The notes: a model not told the origin generated them from the sequence alone. A stretch of 64,000 bases of DNA from Mesobacillus zeae (GCF_003570705.1 NZ_QWVT01000012.1:17869-81868), one strand, 5' to 3'. Shown: positions 38,837 to 48,046, numbered from the stretch's first letter. Made by a program: numbers and translations.

Positions 38837-39406
38837 ATGGCTAATATCAATCTTTCATTCGAAGAGATGTGGGAGAAAATCATCGCGTGTGATCGTAAAT
38901 ATGATGGTCTATTTTTTACAGCAGTAAAAACAACGAAAATATACTGCCGTCCTTCCTGCAGATCAAGAAAGCCGAAAAAAATGAATGTAGAATTTTACTA
39001 TGATATCACTGAAGTTGAAAAAGCCGGTTTTCGCGCTTGCAAAAGATGTCAGCCAGAAGTTGAGCAATCCCCGCATATTGAGGTTGTTAGAAATGTCATT
39101 GCATTCCTAATCAATCGTTATAAGCAAAATTTGATATTAAAAGATATAGCCGATCAAGTAGGTTTAAGTCCCTTTTATTTGGAACGCTTATTTAAACAAG
39201 AAACTTCTGAGACTCCACGTACTTATTTAGAAAAAATACGCATCGATAAAGCAGCTCACCTTCTTAAAAGCACACCCTTGACGAACCTTGAGATTTGCTA
39301 TGAGGTGGGATTCCAGAGCCCTTCCAATTTTTATAAAGTGTTCCGAAGCTTAAAACACTGTTCACCTAGTGAATATCGAAAGGAGTACCTAAATGAATTG
39401 GATTGA
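38837..39406 (+). CDS. adaA: methylphosphotriester-DNA methyltransferase/activator AdaA
   Basis: 189 residues. N-terminal Ada zinc domain (about 1-75): DRKYDGLFFTAVKTTKIYCRPSC with the Cys acceptor in RPSCRS, and CKRCQPE completing the four zinc Cys. An AraC-type helix-turn-helix domain follows (about 85-185; ILKDIADQVGLSPFYLERLFK, IDKAAHLLKSTPLTNLEIC). It accepts methyl groups from DNA phosphotriesters and then activates alkylation-repair genes. First gene of adaA-alkA-ogt, overlapping alkA by 14 bp, so it likely autoregulates the operon. Confidence 0.93.
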   Translation: MANINLSFEEMWEKIIACDRKYDGLFFTAVKTTKIYCRPSCRSRKPKKMNVEFYYDITEVEKAGFRACKRCQPEVEQSPHIEVVRNVIAFLINRYKQNLILKDIADQVGLSPFYLERLFKQETSETPRTYLEKIRIDKAAHLLKSTPLTNLEICYEVGFQSPSNFYKVFRSLKHCSPSEYRKEYLNELD

Positions 39407-40310
39407 TCATGAATCTTATATGGAAATTTATCCTCCTAAGGAATTTAATTTTAAAGAGTGTTTAATTTTTTTAGACAGGTCTAACCTGGAAGTGCTTCAT
39501 CAAATTAAAGAGGGGTCTGTATATAAACTAATAAAAGTTAAAGAATCTTTGATATTATGTAAGATTGGATTTATCAATAATGTCATAAAAGTTGAATTCC
39601 CAATAGGACCCCCATCCATTCATTTTCGCAAAAAAGCAGCAGAGTATATTTGGGAATGGTATGATTTGGATCAGGATTTAGGGGCATTTTATCAAGTAGC
39701 TAACCAGGATAAAGTTTTGAAGAATCTTGCTCATAAATATTATGGGTTACGTATTATGTGTATTCCAGATTTATTTGAGGCGTTAGTGTGGGCGATTATG
39801 GGACAGCAAATTAATTTAACATTTGCTTACACATTAAAGAAACGCTTCGTCGAACAATTTGGCGAAAGTCTGACATTCGAAGGAGACACGTTTTGGTTAT
39901 TCCCCTCATTTGAAAAAATAGCTTTAATAAACGTAGATGATTTAAGGAAACTTCAATTTACTAGTAGGAAGGCAGAATATATTATTGACATTGCTAAGGC
40001 TATGATAAACGGCGAATTAACAAAAGAATTATTGCTCCAGAAAAAAGATGATCAACAAATACAATGGTCATTAATGAGGATAAGAGGTATCGGACCATGG
40101 ACAGCAGATTATGTGATGATGAAATGCCTGCATTATACCTCTTCCTTCCCTGTTGCAGATGTCGGTCTTCATAATGCATTGAGGAATCTATTAGATCTTG
40201 AGAGGAAACCTACTATAGAAGAAATAGAAAAATATGCGGCAGATTGGGAAGGTTGGCAGGCGTATGCTACCTATTATCTTTGGAGGTCCTTATATGACAA
40301 AAATATATAA
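39393..40310 (+). CDS. alkA: DNA-3-methyladenine glycosylase II (AlkA)
   Basis: 305 residues, HhH-GPD superfamily. MGQQINLTFAYTLKKRFVEQFG, then the hairpin LMRIRGIGPWTADYVMMKCL with the catalytic Asp downstream in FPVADVGLHNALR. It excises N-alkylated purines. The ATG lies in the end of adaA with AAAGGAG in front, and the end overlaps ogt by 17 bp: translational coupling across all three genes. Confidence 0.94.
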   Translation: MNWIDHESYMEIYPPKEFNFKECLIFLDRSNLEVLHQIKEGSVYKLIKVKESLILCKIGFINNVIKVEFPIGPPSIHFRKKAAEYIWEWYDLDQDLGAFYQVANQDKVLKNLAHKYYGLRIMCIPDLFEALVWAIMGQQINLTFAYTLKKRFVEQFGESLTFEGDTFWLFPSFEKIALINVDDLRKLQFTSRKAEYIIDIAKAMINGELTKELLLQKKDDQQIQWSLMRIRGIGPWTADYVMMKCLHYTSSFPVADVGLHNALRNLLDLERKPTIEEIEKYAADWEGWQAYATYYLWRSLYDKNI

Positions 40311-40782
40311 ATTAGACTATGAATCACCGATTGGCGTGATAGAAATAATCGGTACTGATAAAGTGATCATTTCCATTATGTTCTCTGAGGAGAATAAAAA
40401 GGGGAATTTATTACATGCTGAAACTCCTCTGGTTTTAGTAGAATGCTATAACCAACTTGACGAATATTTTAAAGGAGATCGCCATGAATTTACATTCTCT
40501 TATCAATTTGAAGGGACTGACTTTCAAAAAACTGTATGGGAAGCTTTAAAAGAAATCCCCTACGGGGAAACGGGATCTTATAAGGATATTGCCGTTTCCA
40601 TTGGGAATGAAAAAGCTATCAGAGCTGTAGGGAGTGCGAATGGAAAAAACAAGTTAAGCATTGTCATTCCTTGTCACAGAGTAATCAGTTCAAATGGGAA
40701 ATTAACTGGTTATGCAGGAGGTCTGTGGAGAAAAGAGTGGCTGCTTCAACATGAGAAATCTTGTAACAAGGAACATAAGTAA
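40294..40782 (+). CDS. ogt: O6-methylguanine-DNA methyltransferase (AdaB/Ogt)
   Basis: 162 residues from the ATG at 40294, preceded by GGAGGTCC. Active-site motif IVIPCHRVI with the acceptor Cys, followed by GYAGGLWRKEWLL. The helix-turn-helix stretch IPYGETGSYKDIAVSIGNEKAIRAVG is standard. It repairs O6-alkylguanine by a one-time transfer to Cys. Final gene of the alkylation-repair operon, followed by repeat R4. Confidence 0.95.
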   Translation: MTKIYKLDYESPIGVIEIIGTDKVIISIMFSEENKKGNLLHAETPLVLVECYNQLDEYFKGDRHEFTFSYQFEGTDFQKTVWEALKEIPYGETGSYKDIAVSIGNEKAIRAVGSANGKNKLSIVIPCHRVISSNGKLTGYAGGLWRKEWLLQHEKSCNKEHK

Positions 40783-40801
40783 ATTTTATGAACTCAAAAG
40801 T

Positions 40802-40853
40802 ACCTCATTTAGATACACTACGGAGAACCGTATCACAAGTAAATGAGGTTTTT
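40802..40853. repeat. rlmH-3' att-like repeat, copy R4
   Basis: Left arm ACCTCATTTA, middle GATACACTACGGAGAACCG, then TATCACAAG and right arm TAAATGAGGTTTTT. Complete copy with one change in the core (CATAAG to CACAAG). Confidence 0.85.
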
Positions 40854-40919
40854 CGATTAAAAAGAATGAAACCTTACCATAAGTGATGGCGAAAAATCGG
40901 TTTAAAGATAGGCTTTATG

Positions 40920-40957
40920 CAAAAAAGGCATTGTTCCGAAGAACAATACCTTTTTTA
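40920..40957. terminator. bidirectional terminator beside gntP remnant
   Basis: Stem AAAAAGGCATTGTTC / GAACAATACCTTTTT with a CGAA loop; on the minus strand it follows the gntP stop. Confidence 0.8.
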
Positions 40958-40961
40958 TAAG

Positions 40962-41453
40962 TTATATAAACATATCCAGGATTAGGACACCAGCAAGTCC
41001 AACTAAAGAAATAATCGTTACCATGATAGACCATGTTTTAATGGTTTTTCCAATGGTTAGGTTAAAGTATTCTTTGTAAATCCAGAAGCCTGCGTCATTC
41101 ACGTGTGAGAAGGTAACACTTCCCGCACCAGCAGCTAGTACCATCAATTCTGGGCTTGCACCAGTTGAAGCGACAAGAGGTGCAGCAATACCAGCGGCTG
41201 TCATACCTGCTACTGTTGCAGAACCTACAGCAATCCTTAGGATTGCTGCGATTAGCCAAGTTAGAAGCAGAGGTGAAAGAGTAGAGCCTGCCATAATGTC
41301 CGAAATATATTTGTCGATGTGGCTGTCAATGAGAATTTGTTTAAATGCACCGCCAGCAGCAATGATTAACAAGATCATCCCAATTCCGCTAACGGCTTCA
41401 GTAAGTGATTGCATAACTTCTGGCATTTTTTTACCTAAATTTAGACCAAAGGT
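40962..41453 (-). pseudogene. gntP: GntP-family gluconate permease, C-terminal remnant
   Basis: About 163 residues remain of a family of roughly 440. They match the GntP C-terminus: MILLIIAAGGAFKQILIDSH, LRIAVGSATVAGMTAAGI, AAGAGSVTFSHVNDAGFWI and NLTIGKTIKTWSIM. Homology stops at TFGLNLGKKM (about 41453), where a regulator fragment in the opposite orientation begins. The N-terminal two thirds are lost in a deletion. It cannot form a working permease. Confidence 0.9.
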
Positions 41454-41811
41454 GCTAGAAGGATACTCAGCACGATGTGCGGCAAACTTTTTAAAAGAGA
41501 ATGAAATTGAAAAACTTTACGAATATGTAAAGATTGGCAGAAAGGGCACTAAAGAAGAAATTATGTCTGCCAATGAAAGTTTCCATAAAGCAAGTAATAA
41601 TCCTGTCATGATTGATATCATAGATCGGATGCAGGCCATTATTTATCTGTTTAGAAAAACTGTTGTTATCTATAATCGTCCGCATCTTATTGATGAGCAT
41701 GAAGAAATTTATAAGGCAATCAAGGCAAGAGATGGGGAAAAGGCTGAAATCTTGATGAAAAAACATTTAGAAACTGACTTGAACTTTTATCTGCACGTAA
41801 TGAGTAAATGA
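41448..41811 (+). pseudogene. GntR/FadR-type regulator, FCD-domain remnant
   Basis: Read from about 41448 (VLEGYSARCAANFLKENEIE) to the stop at 41811, this is the FCD ligand-binding domain of a GntR-family regulator, including ANESFHKASNN and DEHEEIYKAIKARDGEKAEI. The winged-helix DNA-binding part is missing. It abuts the gntP remnant head to head, so a single deletion removed both 5' ends and the shared promoter. Confidence 0.85.
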
Positions 41812-41821
41812 ATAGTAGCTT

Positions 41822-42056
41822 CAGCACACTATTGATGGATCAAGATCATATTTAGATCCGTCGTACATTACAGCGGTGAAACCAGCTCGGATTGCTCGAA
41901 TAATGATTCTTTTTCATGGGCATGATCAAGATGCAGTGAAACCGGAACTTTTTCCGCTATTGCTTTGATCATAGTAGAAAAACCTTCAACATCTACTGTA
42001 GGAAAAAAACGTTCTCCTAGAGCGATAATCACAGGTGTACCTTCCTGCTCGCACAC
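41822..42056 (-). pseudogene. class II fructose/tagatose-bisphosphate-type aldolase, internal remnant
   Basis: The minus strand reads EQEGTPVIIALGERFFP, then VPVSLHLDHAHEKESLFE, the zinc-binding part of class II aldolases. After LFE the frame shifts by one missing base (near 41886) and continues as AIRAGFTAVMYDGSKYDLD. Both ends are missing: the 5' end at repeat R5 and the 3' end next to the GntR remnant. With gntP and gntR it marks a lost sugar-acid catabolic locus. Confidence 0.8.
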
Positions 42057-42101
42057 TTGTTAGATTCAATGTGGTGAACCATACCATAAGTAACGATTTT
42101 T
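42055..42101. repeat. rlmH-3' att-like repeat, copy R5 (degenerate)
   Basis: Left arm reduced to CTTGTTAGA, middle TTCAATGTGGTGAACCATAC, CATAAGTAA conserved, right arm replaced by CGATTTTTA. The core is still readable. It lies directly at the truncated 5' end of the aldolase remnant. Confidence 0.65.
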
Positions 42102-42338
42102 AAAATCAGAGGAATGATTACCTTCCACTTCTTCTGATATTTTTTGTTTAGCCCATTAAAAAATGAGAGTATTCATTATCAAAACAATAACGTTGTCTAG
42201 TTAAGTACTGATAATTGATGTATAGTTTAGTTAATTTTCATATTAAAGGATGGAAAAGTGCAAAATTTTTTACGTTTCCCTATAAATTTTAGGTAAATAA
42301 AAATGCATTTTTTTAGAGGTTAGGCATATAATGAAAAT
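42102..42338. other. gap before tetR
   Basis: AT-rich stretch between R5 and the tetR operator. I see no gene; it should hold the tetR promoter. Confidence 0.5.
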
Positions 42339-42355
42339 AGACCGGTAGTCGGTCT
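42339..42355. promoter_or_regulatory. TetR-type operator before tetR
   Basis: AGACCGGTAGTCGGTCT, an inverted repeat with 6-bp outer arms AGACCG/CGGTCT, 20 bp before the regulator start. The same arms recur before the MFS gene at 43100. Confidence 0.8.
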
Positions 42356-42374
42356 GGCGTGGAGGGCTTTATTT

Positions 42375-43022
42375 ATGAGAATTGTAAAAGGGCATGAAGA
42401 GCGGAAAAATGAAATTCTGGATACTGCAGAAAAATTATTTGTTTCTAAAGGGTATATGAAAACCACTGTTAATGATATTTTACGGGAGATAGGTATTGCA
42501 AAAGGAACATTTTATCATTATTTCAAATCAAAAGAGGAAGTAATGGATGCTATTATTTTGAGAATTGTAGATGCAGATGTAGCGGCAGCAAGAAAGATTG
42601 CCTCAAATCCCGATATTCCTGTTATTGATAAATTGCACCAGATTCTTTTAGCGCAGTCGCCGAAAACTGGAAGCAGCAAAGAAAACATGATTGAACAAAT
42701 TCATCAGCCAAACAATGCAGAAATGCATCAGAAAAGCTTAGTACAATCTATTCTACATTTAACACCAATATTGACAGATGTAATTAAGCAGGGGATCGAT
42801 GAAAATATTTTTGTGACAGCATACCCACAGGAAACAATGGAGTTCTTGCTTGCTTCTGCACAAGTAATATTTGATGAAGGACTGTTTCAATGGCAGCCAC
42901 ATGAAGCGATGAAAAGGGCAAAGGCGTTCATCAGCATTATGGAGACTACTCTTGGAGCTAGAAAAGGAAGCTTTGATTATATCCTAGATATCTTGATGGG
43001 ACAGTCTCCAAATGATGAATAA
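42375..43022 (+). CDS. TetR/AcrR-family repressor
   Basis: 215 residues. N-terminal TetR helix-turn-helix: RKNEILDTAEKLFVSKGYMK, TTVNDILREIGIAKGTFYHYF. The C-terminal ligand-binding domain is variable, so the effector is unknown. Matching operators lie upstream of this gene and of the MFS gene at 43146, so it likely represses itself and the export genes behind it. Confidence 0.92.
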   Translation: MRIVKGHEERKNEILDTAEKLFVSKGYMKTTVNDILREIGIAKGTFYHYFKSKEEVMDAIILRIVDADVAAARKIASNPDIPVIDKLHQILLAQSPKTGSSKENMIEQIHQPNNAEMHQKSLVQSILHLTPILTDVIKQGIDENIFVTAYPQETMEFLLASAQVIFDEGLFQWQPHEAMKRAKAFISIMETTLGARKGSFDYILDILMGQSPNDE

Positions 43023-43099
43023 GTTATGAAGAAAATGTAGAGCAGGTTTATTCATAAGTATGGATATGCTTGTTTCTACACTTATTTTTGGAAGATAAT

Positions 43100-43116
43100 A
43101 GACCGACAGTCGGTCT
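43100..43116. promoter_or_regulatory. TetR-type operator before the MFS gene
   Basis: AGACCGACAGTCGGTCT, a perfect 17-bp palindrome (8-1-8), 30 bp before the MFS start. It matches the operator at 42339 in both outer arms. Confidence 0.85.
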
Positions 43117-43145
43117 ATAAAACTGAGTGGAAGGTGCAAATACTT

Positions 43146-44402
43146 ATGCAAAATAAAGTCAATCGCAAACCTTTTCCTAAAGATTTTTACCTAATGGTAC
43201 TCGGGCAAATAGTGTCTATCCTAGGTTCTGCCCTATTGCGTTTTGCCTTATCACTCTATGTATTGGATAGTACAGGAAGGGCAGATCTTTTTGCTACATT
43301 GTACGCTATATCCAATATACCTATTTTGTTTTCGCCTCTAGGCGGGGCTATCGCTGACAGGTTTAACCGTCGGAATTTAATGGTGATCTTTAATTTTAGC
43401 AGTAGCACCATTGTATTCTGCTATTTTTTATTATTATTTTCTGGTACCAATTCCTTAATCCTTATTGGTGTTGTTATGGTTCTGCTGGCGATGATTAGCG
43501 CCATGTATTCACCAGCTGTTATGGCGAGCATTCCACTGCTTGTTGCGGAAAACAGACTGGAACAGGCAAATGGTATTGTGAACGGTGTTCAAGCACTGTC
43601 AAATGTTACGGCTCCCATTTTAGGAGGTGTATTGTACGGTTTTGTCAGTTTAAAAGCACTTGTTGTAATAAGTGGTATCTTCTTTTGCTTATCTGCAATA
43701 TTAGAAATGTTTATAAAGATACCATTTATTAAAAGGGAACAGCATAGGCATATTATACCGACAATTGTAAAAGACCTGAAAGCTGGGTTTATCTATGTTG
43801 TCAGACAGCCTTTTATCCTAAAATGTATGACGCTTGCGGCGTTGCTCAATCTTATTTTAACACCGTTATTTGTTGTTGGTGTCCCTATCATTTTACGGGT
43901 CATAATGCAAAGTAGCGATACGTTATATGGTATCGGGATGGGAATCATCTATTTTGCAACCATTTTAGGTGCATTGTCCATTGGCTTTTTTGCAAAAAAA
44001 GTGCACATAAAAAAATTGTATCTTTGGTTTTACATGATGGCTTTATTGATTGTACCAATGGCTTTATCTATTACACCTCTTATACTTGGAATTGGATACT
44101 ATCTGTCATTCATACTATTTATACTGTGTGCCATTTTTATTGCAATGGCAATGACCATTATTTCTATTTTTGTCATTACTGTTGTGCAAAAGAAAACTCC
44201 AAATGAACATTTAGGGAGAGTCATGGCGATTATTACAGCTGTTGCACAATGCATGGCACCAGTAGGTCAGGTCATATACGGTGTTGTATTTAAAGTCTTT
44301 AGTATAAGGGTTTACCTTCCTGTGCTAGTTGTAAGTGCCGCGATGATTTTAATGGCAGTTGTAGCAAAGAGGATATGGCAAAATGAGGGGGAAAGTGAAT
44401 AA
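43146..44402 (+). CDS. MFS efflux transporter
   Basis: 418 residues, 12 predicted membrane helices. MFS signature after TM2 (GGAIADRFNRRNLMV) and a QALSNVTAPILGGVLYG motif typical of the MFS_3/enterobactin-exporter-like group. Start at 43146 after GGAAGGTG. Most likely a drug or metabolite exporter controlled by the TetR protein. Its end overlaps a possible upstream start of the ABC permease, indicating one operon. Confidence 0.9.
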   Translation: MQNKVNRKPFPKDFYLMVLGQIVSILGSALLRFALSLYVLDSTGRADLFATLYAISNIPILFSPLGGAIADRFNRRNLMVIFNFSSSTIVFCYFLLLFSGTNSLILIGVVMVLLAMISAMYSPAVMASIPLLVAENRLEQANGIVNGVQALSNVTAPILGGVLYGFVSLKALVVISGIFFCLSAILEMFIKIPFIKREQHRHIIPTIVKDLKAGFIYVVRQPFILKCMTLAALLNLILTPLFVVGVPIILRVIMQSSDTLYGIGMGIIYFATILGALSIGFFAKKVHIKKLYLWFYMMALLIVPMALSITPLILGIGYYLSFILFILCAIFIAMAMTIISIFVITVVQKKTPNEHLGRVMAIITAVAQCMAPVGQVIYGVVFKVFSIRVYLPVLVVSAAMILMAVVAKRIWQNEGESE

Positions 44403-44403
44403 T

Positions 44404-46743
44404 ATGATTGGAAGAATGCTTAAAAAAGACCTATTACGAAATAGAATTATAACCTTAACCTTGTCCGCTTTCATTATGCTATCGTCCTTATTAATTGCCA
44501 GTGCTGTCGGTATTATGGTAGATCTGTTTGTTTCCATGGATAAATTATTTCAAAAATCAAACGCCCCCCATTTTGTACAAATGCACTCCGGAGAAATCGA
44601 TCAGAGGTTGATTGACAAATTTTCCTTCGACAATGAGCTTGTCAAAGAACAGCAAACCGTTGAGATGATTAATATTGATGGTTCTAATATTTTTCTAAAT
44701 GAAAGTCAACGTGCGGAAAATGAAAGTGTGATGGATATAAGTTTTGTGAAACAGAACCCTTCTTTTGATTTTTTGCTGAATTTAGAGAACCAGGTTATAA
44801 AGGTTTCGCAAGGTGAGATTGGTGTGCCCATCTATTATATGCAACAAAATGATTTGAATATTGGAGATAAGATATGGGTTGCAAATGGTAACTTTAAAAA
44901 GGAATTTATGATAAAGGCATTTGTTCGTGATGTTCAGATGAATCCTTCTATTGTCAGTTCCAAACGATTTGTAATAAATGATCAGGATTGGAATATTGTA
45001 AAGGCCAATATTGGCGAAAGTGAGTACCTTATTGAATTTCTGTTAACTGACTTAGATAAGATCACAGAATTTGAAAGTATGTATCAGTCAGCGGATTTAC
45101 CGCAAAAAGGACCTAAAATTACCTATTCCCTTTTTAAGACATTGAATGCTTTGTCTGAAGGCATCGTAGCATTGGTAATTGTTTTAATAAGCCTTTTGCT
45201 GATTGCCATAGCTATCCTTTGTATCAGATTTACTATGATGACCACTATGGAGGAAGATTACCGGGAAATTGGTGTAATGAAGGGCATTGGTATCCAAAGC
45301 AAGGATATTCAAAAGCTCTACCTGACGAAGTACATTGTCATTGCAGCAGTAGCCAGCATAGGAGGATTTGTTCTTTCCATATTTGTTGGTCATATATTTA
45401 CTGCTAATATAGCGCTGTATATGGGGACAGCGGAAAAAACTGTTTTGCATTATTTTGTACCATTAATCGGTACGATGGTGGTATTTATAGCAGTTCTTTT
45501 TTACTGCCAGCTGGTTCTAAGAAAATTTCGGCGTATTACTGCTATAGAAGCTCTGCGGGCTGGAAGTTCTCTAGATAATCGACAGAGCTGGAGAGTATTC
45601 AAGCTTCAAAAAAGCAAATTTCCAAATGTGAATGTATTTCTTGGCATAAAAGATGTGTTTGAACGGTTTAAAGTATATGGATTAGTATGCTTCGTTTTTA
45701 TTCTTTCCACATTTATTATCATTGTTCCGGTGAATTTTCTCAATACAGTTGAATCTCCCGGGTTTATTACTTATATGGGAGCTGGGAAGAGTGATATACG
45801 AATAGATTTACAGCAATCTATGGATGTGGGGCAAAGATTTACTGACATGCAATACTATATTGAAAATGACAGTACAGTAGAGAAATATTCTGCACTCGTA
45901 ACAAGCACGATTAAGATATTGAATAGTGAAGGCACCTATGAAAATATCAATGTGGAAATTGGAGATTTTACTGTTTTCCCATTGGAATATTTAAAAGGTT
46001 CAGCACCAAAGCATAAGAATGACATTGCCCTTTCTTATATGAAAGCAAATGAACTGGAGAAGAATGTAGGAGATGTGTTGGTACTCATAGTAAATGGGCA
46101 AAAACAGGAGTTAACCATATGCGGCATATATCAGGATATATCCAATGGTGGAAAAACGGCTAAAGCACTTTTGCCCTATGATTCTAAAAATATCCTTTGG
46201 TATGTGGTGAACTTAGATGTGAAAACCGGGGTCGATGTTAACGAAAAAATAGAAGAATATAAGAAAGTATTTTACCCAGCAAAAGTGACGGATATGGATG
46301 AATATTTATCACAGACATTAGGGACGACTATCAATCAGCTAAAAGTTGTTACAGTATCTTCCATTGTAATAGCTATCTCAATAGCTGTATTGATTACTGG
46401 TATGTTCTTTACCATGTTGATTGCAAAAGACGCTATCCAAATCACTATAATGAAAAGTCTTGGTTTTTCTAACAGAGATATCCAGGTGCAATACATTACC
46501 CGTTCACTTTTAGTTCTACTCATCGGAATTGTATTCGGAACGTTTATTGCGGGTACACTTGGGCAAGAGCTAGTTAGTCTATTAGGTTCATTCATGGGTG
46601 CTTCAAATATTAAGTTTGTTGTCAATTCATTAGTCTCCTATATTTTATGTCCACTCTTACTCATTATAGCGGTGACGATTACAACACTGATAAATAGTAT
46701 GGAGATCAAAAAAAGAGGGGATTTCAAAATAAAGGCGGAGTAG
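44404..46743 (+). CDS. ABC transporter permease, FtsX/MacB type
   Basis: About 779 residues. Two FtsX-like permease units: one N-terminal helix, an extracytoplasmic domain and three helices (about 245-390), then a second set near the C-terminus (ITIMKSLGFSNRDIQVQYITRSLLVLL). EIGVMKGIGIQSKDI is the coupling helix that meets the ATPase. I chose the ATG at 44404 over 44383, which overlaps the MFS gene. The pair with the ATPase at 46754 resembles peptide/antibiotic-resistance exporters. Confidence 0.88.
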   Translation: MIGRMLKKDLLRNRIITLTLSAFIMLSSLLIASAVGIMVDLFVSMDKLFQKSNAPHFVQMHSGEIDQRLIDKFSFDNELVKEQQTVEMINIDGSNIFLNESQRAENESVMDISFVKQNPSFDFLLNLENQVIKVSQGEIGVPIYYMQQNDLNIGDKIWVANGNFKKEFMIKAFVRDVQMNPSIVSSKRFVINDQDWNIVKANIGESEYLIEFLLTDLDKITEFESMYQSADLPQKGPKITYSLFKTLNALSEGIVALVIVLISLLLIAIAILCIRFTMMTTMEEDYREIGVMKGIGIQSKDIQKLYLTKYIVIAAVASIGGFVLSIFVGHIFTANIALYMGTAEKTVLHYFVPLIGTMVVFIAVLFYCQLVLRKFRRITAIEALRAGSSLDNRQSWRVFKLQKSKFPNVNVFLGIKDVFERFKVYGLVCFVFILSTFIIIVPVNFLNTVESPGFITYMGAGKSDIRIDLQQSMDVGQRFTDMQYYIENDSTVEKYSALVTSTIKILNSEGTYENINVEIGDFTVFPLEYLKGSAPKHKNDIALSYMKANELEKNVGDVLVLIVNGQKQELTICGIYQDISNGGKTAKALLPYDSKNILWYVVNLDVKTGVDVNEKIEEYKKVFYPAKVTDMDEYLSQTLGTTINQLKVVTVSSIVIAISIAVLITGMFFTMLIAKDAIQITIMKSLGFSNRDIQVQYITRSLLVLLIGIVFGTFIAGTLGQELVSLLGSFMGASNIKFVVNSLVSYILCPLLLIIAVTITTLINSMEIKKRGDFKIKAE

Positions 46744-46753
46744 GTGATGAATA

Positions 46754-47521
46754 ATGAAAAACATCCTGGAAGTAAAGCATTTAAATAAAACGTATTCAAT
46801 AGGGAAATTGGAATCACAGCATGTTCTAAAAGATATTAATTTGGAAATCAAAGAGGGAGAATTTGTATCTGTTATGGGACCATCAGGCTCTGGTAAATCC
46901 ACGCTACTCTATAATATTAGCGGTATGGACAAATTTTCCTCAGGAAGTGTGGTATTTGCTGAAAAAGATATTTCTACTATGTCTGAAGAAGCATTATCAA
47001 AATTGCGCTTAAATACAATGGGGTTTATTTTTCAGCAAAGCAATTTATTAAAAAACTTGAATGTTTTCGATAACATCATTCTGTCTGCTTATCTAGCAAA
47101 ATCTGAAAGTCGGAAAAAAATAAACAAACGAGCAATTGAGTTGATGAGGAAGACAGGAATTGCAGAAATTTCAAATCATGACATAACACAGGCGTCTGGA
47201 GGCCAGTTACAAAGGGTATCCATTTGCCGGGCTCTCATCAACAATCCAGATATTATTTTTGGAGATGAACCAACAGGAGCTTTAAACACAAAAGCAACTA
47301 ATGAAGTCATGGAAATTTTAGCTGACATAAATCAATCCGGAACAACGATTATGTTGGTAACTCATGACGTGAAAGTAGCAGCTAAGACGGAGCGTATACT
47401 CTTTATGCTAGATGGTCAAATTGTTTCTGATAAGTATCTTGGGAAGTATGAGAAAGGAGAAAATGACATCAAAATACGAGAAGAAAGGCTCTTAATGTGG
47501 CTTTCTCGAATGGGATTTTAG
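46754..47521 (+). CDS. ABC transporter ATP-binding protein (MacB/LolD type)
   Basis: 255 residues. Walker A GPSGSGKST (about 44-52), Q-loop FIFQQSNLL, signature ASGGQLQR, Walker B IIFGDEPTGAL and switch His in LVTHD. Ten bp after the permease, with which it must form the exporter. The cassette is tetR-MFS-permease-ATPase, apparently one TetR-controlled resistance or export unit. Confidence 0.95.
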   Translation: MKNILEVKHLNKTYSIGKLESQHVLKDINLEIKEGEFVSVMGPSGSGKSTLLYNISGMDKFSSGSVVFAEKDISTMSEEALSKLRLNTMGFIFQQSNLLKNLNVFDNIILSAYLAKSESRKKINKRAIELMRKTGIAEISNHDITQASGGQLQRVSICRALINNPDIIFGDEPTGALNTKATNEVMEILADINQSGTTIMLVTHDVKVAAKTERILFMLDGQIVSDKYLGKYEKGENDIKIREERLLMWLSRMGF

Positions 47522-47545
47522 GTATTTAACCCAAGATGGAATTCT

Positions 47546-47746
47546 TTGGAATATAGACTTTTTATTGTCTCAAGAAAAGAATTGCTTTCTAGTATTAATA
47601 AATATATTCAGGAAGAATGGAAAGTCTCTATTTCTCCCCTTTTAGTTTTGGGCTTTATATCGAAAAATGAAATTGATATTGAACTGGTTGAGTTTTTTGA
47701 GAAAATACATCAATTTGTTATAGGAAGTAATAAGGGAGGATTATAA
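47546..47746 (+). CDS. short unknown reading frame ending at R6
   Basis: 66 residues from a TTG, Ile/Glu/Lys-rich, ending FVIGSNKGGL one base inside repeat R6. No family recognised and no clear ribosome-binding site. It may be the C-terminus of a gene cut upstream. Confidence 0.3.
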   Translation: MEYRLFIVSRKELLSSINKYIQEEWKVSISPLLVLGFISKNEIDIELVEFFEKIHQFVIGSNKGGL

Positions 47747-47787
47747 AACCTCATTTAGATACGCTACGGTGAACCGTACCATAAATA
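47745..47787. repeat. rlmH-3' att-like repeat, copy R6 (no right arm)
   Basis: Left arm AAAACCTCATTTA, middle GATACGCTACGGTGAACCGT, then ACCATAAATAG. The right arm ATGAGGTT is absent and unrelated sequence follows. Confidence 0.8.
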
Positions 47788-48007
47788 GTGGTAAAACGTA
47801 GAATTGAATAGAAGGTAGATGCTTTAATGCTAAATCTCCAGAGCGATGCTTAAAATACACTTGTCACATGTTGAATGTTGTCCAGTGTTGGTGAGGGAAG
47901 CTTGTAGAATGTTGAAGGGGAGAGGTTTGATATCATCCCATGCCTTAGGGGCAGGTAAGTATTATAGGAGTTAATCTTGATGCTGTTAGAAAATATTGTG
48001 AAAAAGA

Positions 48008-48046
48008 GGGTATCTCAAAAGTAATAGCTTTTGAAATGCCCCTTTT
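48008..48046. terminator. long hairpin, terminator-like
   Basis: GGGTATCTCAAAAG / CTTTTGAAATGCCC with loop TAATAG and a TTTT tail. This sequence type is also common at ends of IS elements in Bacillaceae, but no transposase fragment is seen beside it. Confidence 0.55.

Noticed and set aside
48008..48046. IS-element end.
   Set aside because: The hairpin type occurs at IS ends, but there is no second matching end, target duplication or transposase fragment nearby.
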